64,000 nt of DNA from Tenacibaculum tangerinum (GTDB lineage Bacteria > Bacteroidota > Bacteroidia > Flavobacteriales > Flavobacteriaceae), in the NCBI RefSeq assembly GCF_029853675.1, contig NZ_CP122539.1:1755001-1819000 (forward strand), in the 5' to 3' direction. Shown here piece after piece: positions 62,048 through 64,000 of the stretch. The position numbers and the translations under genes were made by a program. How positions within the stretch are numbered: the first letter of the stretch is position 1; every line of letters begins with the position of its first letter. Under the pieces are notes generated by a model, which saw only the letters and a list, made by a program, of their open reading frames with translations, did no database searches and was not told where the DNA came from.

Positions 62048-62156
62048 AAATATTAAGGTCTTTTTATAAAAACGTAGGCATGTTTTGAGTAAAACATAGT
62101 AGTGCTTTTGAGTTTATTGAATGTAATATTTTATATTAACTGGATTTTAAAATACA

Positions 62157-62187
62157 AAAAATCCCGAACTCAATAGCTCGGGATTTT
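62157..62187. terminator. Terminator downstream of the PPIase gene
   Basis: AAAATCCCGA (62157-62166) and TCGGGATTTT (62178-62187) with an 11-nt loop; serves the minus-strand gene ending at 62210. Confidence 0.85.
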
Positions 62188-62209
62188 TATATTGGTATAA
62201 TGTTATTTC

Positions 62210-64000
62210 TTATTGAATTCCGTAGAAAGAACTCATGTTATCTTCAATATCAGACGCTTTTTTAACCGCCTCGTACATTTGAAAAGTTTTGTTCTTTCTT
62301 TCGTTAGCGATACGCTTTCTAAAAGTATCGTAGTTAGGCAATGCAGCTGGTAATTCTTTCTTTTCAACCACAAAAGCAAATACCCCTTTGTCTCCTACTA
62401 CATTCTTCACTACTTCATTTTCTTTAGCATTAATCATTGCGCCTACTACTTTTGGCTCAAAACCTACTCCTGAAATGGTTGGAGATTGTAAGTTTACATC
62501 GGCAGCAGTTCTAACTGACTGACTAACAGATTTAGCGATTTCGTCTAATGTTGAACCACTGATTTTATCTTGAATCATTTTTGCTTTACGCTCATTGATT
62601 AAAATCGGACGTACTCTTGCAGTTGCTTTATCTACTGACATCAATCCTTTTGCCGTTTTTGAAGTTAATGTCGCTACAACATATCCTCCCTCAACATCAA
62701 AACGCTTAAAATCTCCCTCTTTCACTTCTTCATCAAATGCCCAAGTAATGATTTCTCTTTCATTTCCTGCCCCTGGTACATTCTCATCTAAGGGTTTTAA
62801 TCCAACTGCTGGTAAAGAACTTAAGTTCTTTTCTTTTACTGCTTCTTCAAATACTTTTCCATTGGCTAACTCTAAGGCAAATGTTTCTGCATTTTGAAAT
62901 ACGGTATTTTCTGTTTCTTCAGAAGCTTCAATTTTACGACCAAAGGTTACTAATTTCACTACGGGTTGGAAGTTCTTTTGTCCGTCTATTTTAATTACAT
63001 GGAATCCGAATTGAGATTTTACAACGCCCATGTCACCTTCTTTTCCTTCAAAAACAAAATCTCTAAATGAAGGCACCATTCTGTTGTAAGCAAACCAATC
63101 GTAGAATCCTCCATTTTCAGCAGATCCTTTGTCTGATGACATTTCTTTAGCCAAATCTGCAAACTTAGATTTGTTTGCTTTTACAACTGTTAACAAGCTA
63201 TCGGCTGTTTTCTTTGCTTCTTCTTCTGTTTGCACTACTGTTTCATCGGCACTAGCAGAACCAATAAAAGGAATTAAAATATGACTTGCTTGTGCAGAAT
63301 CTGGTAATTGTGTTACTGCGGTAATTTTAGATAACTTAAAGTAATCTCCATCTTTATAAGGCCCGAACACATCTCCTTCTTTACCGTTAAAAACTTCTTC
63401 GGCAATTACTTGAGGTACTTGTACTTTAAATTTATAGTTGTTATCGATAGCTAAATCAGATTCATTTTCTTCTAGAAACTCACTATAATCAGTTGTACTT
63501 TTTAATCCTTTAACTGTTGTATTATTAACCTCTGAATCTTCGATTAATTTTGCCACCTCTGCTTTGATAGCTGCTTCATCTTCTGCAGTAGGTTTTATAT
63601 CGAATTTCACAAAGTTAATATCTCTTGAAGCTTCTACCTGAAAAGCATCTTGATGATTATTGATGTAATTTTCAACATCGCTTTTCTTTAAGATTACTAA
63701 ACTATCTGCAATTGTAGTATAAGGTACATATATATATTTACCTGATACTTTTGTGTTTTCAGTAAAATAGTTCGCTTCTCCTTCTTTTAAAGAAGCTCCT
63801 ATACCTGCAGCTACTAAGTTATCGTAAGTTGTTTTTTCAATATTACTTTGCAAAGAAGCCATATAATTTCGCCAAGCTTTCCATTCTTCTCCGTTTTCCT
63901 CTTTTATCGTCGCTAGGTGTTCTTTCAACTTGTTTTTATCAAAAATACCAGAAGTTTGAAATCTTGGATCGCCTTGAATTGATGGAGATTCGTATAACGC
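62210..64000 (-). CDS. SurA/PpiD-type peptidyl-prolyl cis-trans isomerase (5' end beyond window)
   Basis: 596 codons visible, open to the right edge (reads YESPSIQGDPRFQTSGIFDK at the edge), so the start is outside the window. SurA-N-like helical region, then a parvulin domain (QASHILIPF ... DLAKEMSSDKGSAENGGFYDWF ... VVKSQFGFHVIKIDG, about 230-340 of the visible part) and a second degenerate domain. Probably a membrane-anchored periplasmic folding factor for envelope proteins. Confidence 0.93.
   Translation of the reverse strand, partial: ALYESPSIQGDPRFQTSGIFDKNKLKEHLATIKEENGEEWKAWRNYMASLQSNIEKTTYDNLVAAGIGASLKEGEANYFTENTKVSGKYIYVPYTTIADSLVILKKSDVENYINNHQDAFQVEASRDINFVKFDIKPTAEDEAAIKAEVAKLIEDSEVNNTTVKGLKSTTDYSEFLEENESDLAIDNNYKFKVQVPQVIAEEVFNGKEGDVFGPYKDGDYFKLSKITAVTQLPDSAQASHILIPFIGSASADETVVQTEEEAKKTADSLLTVVKANKSKFADLAKEMSSDKGSAENGGFYDWFAYNRMVPSFRDFVFEGKEGDMGVVKSQFGFHVIKIDGQKNFQPVVKLVTFGRKIEASEETENTVFQNAETFALELANGKVFEEAVKEKNLSSLPAVGLKPLDENVPGAGNEREIITWAFDEEVKEGDFKRFDVEGGYVVATLTSKTAKGLMSVDKATARVRPILINERKAKMIQDKISGSTLDEIAKSVSQSVRTAADVNLQSPTISGVGFEPKVVGAMINAKENEVVKNVVGDKGVFAFVVEKKELPAALPNYDTFRKRIANERKNKTFQMYEAVKKASDIEDNMSSFYGIQ

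Overview
The window looks like chromosomal DNA of a low-GC marine-type member of the Flavobacteriaceae (Bacteroidota), in the Tenacibaculum/Polaribacter range. Supporting signs are promoters of the TTG-N19-21-TAnnTTTG type (thrS, secDF, lysS), a type IX secretion sorting domain, a fused SecDF, a type III glutamine synthetase beside a beta-grasp type, a B12-dependent ribonucleotide reductase, a GH3-family protein and a type II-C CRISPR locus with a 46-bp repeat. Genus is inference.

Layout. 1-6.2 kb: a beta-propeller/LytTR regulator with an apparent frameshift, a tectonin-repeat lipoprotein and a large secreted protein with a T9SS tail. 6.7-10 kb: thrS-infC-rpmI-rplT; infC starts at a non-canonical ATA and rplT carries an apparent 1-nt deletion in an A7 run. 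10-18 kb: a membrane coiled-coil protein, fhs, secDF, an in-frame hypoxanthine phosphoribosyltransferase/adenylate kinase fusion and obg. 18.1-26.5 kb: a complete type II-C CRISPR-Cas locus, with tracrRNA on the minus strand, cas9 broken by an in-frame TAA at codon 244, cas1, cas2, and 23 repeats with 22 spacers of 30 bp. The five right-most repeats carry a 53-54 bp insertion that makes them 99-100 bp long.

26.5-29.7 kb (minus strand): surE, a small membrane protein, lpxB and two NlpC/P60 hydrolases in one tight operon. 30-37 kb: tail-specific protease, HD phosphohydrolase, DUF2797 protein, GH3 protein and two lipoproteins. 37.2-41 kb (minus strand): a BlaI/M56 regulatory operon with a TPR protein and a lipoprotein, headed by a perfect 36-bp palindrome that is a likely BlaI operator. 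41-54.8 kb: DUF456 protein, lysS, YceI protein, nrdJ, purM, two GNAT acetyltransferases, the divergent pair glnN (type III) and glnA (beta-grasp type), and a Ca2+/Na+ antiporter.

54.8-62.2 kb is a decayed, mobile-element-rich zone around tRNA-Arg(ACG). It holds a broken membrane-protein pseudogene, a conserved 50-aa small ORF and a DUF2007 gene, then nested insertion sequences: one intact IS982, an IS3 remnant, and a second inverted IS982 split by a 1657-bp DDE element. Exact 6-bp target duplications let the insertion order be reconstructed. The window ends inside a SurA/PpiD-type peptidyl-prolyl isomerase on the minus strand.

Most informative points: the CRISPR array records a repeat insertion apparently inherited through later spacer acquisitions while Cas9 was then lost; and three genes share the same 7-nt homopolymer frame break, which points to either systematic under-calling of 8-nt runs or slippage.
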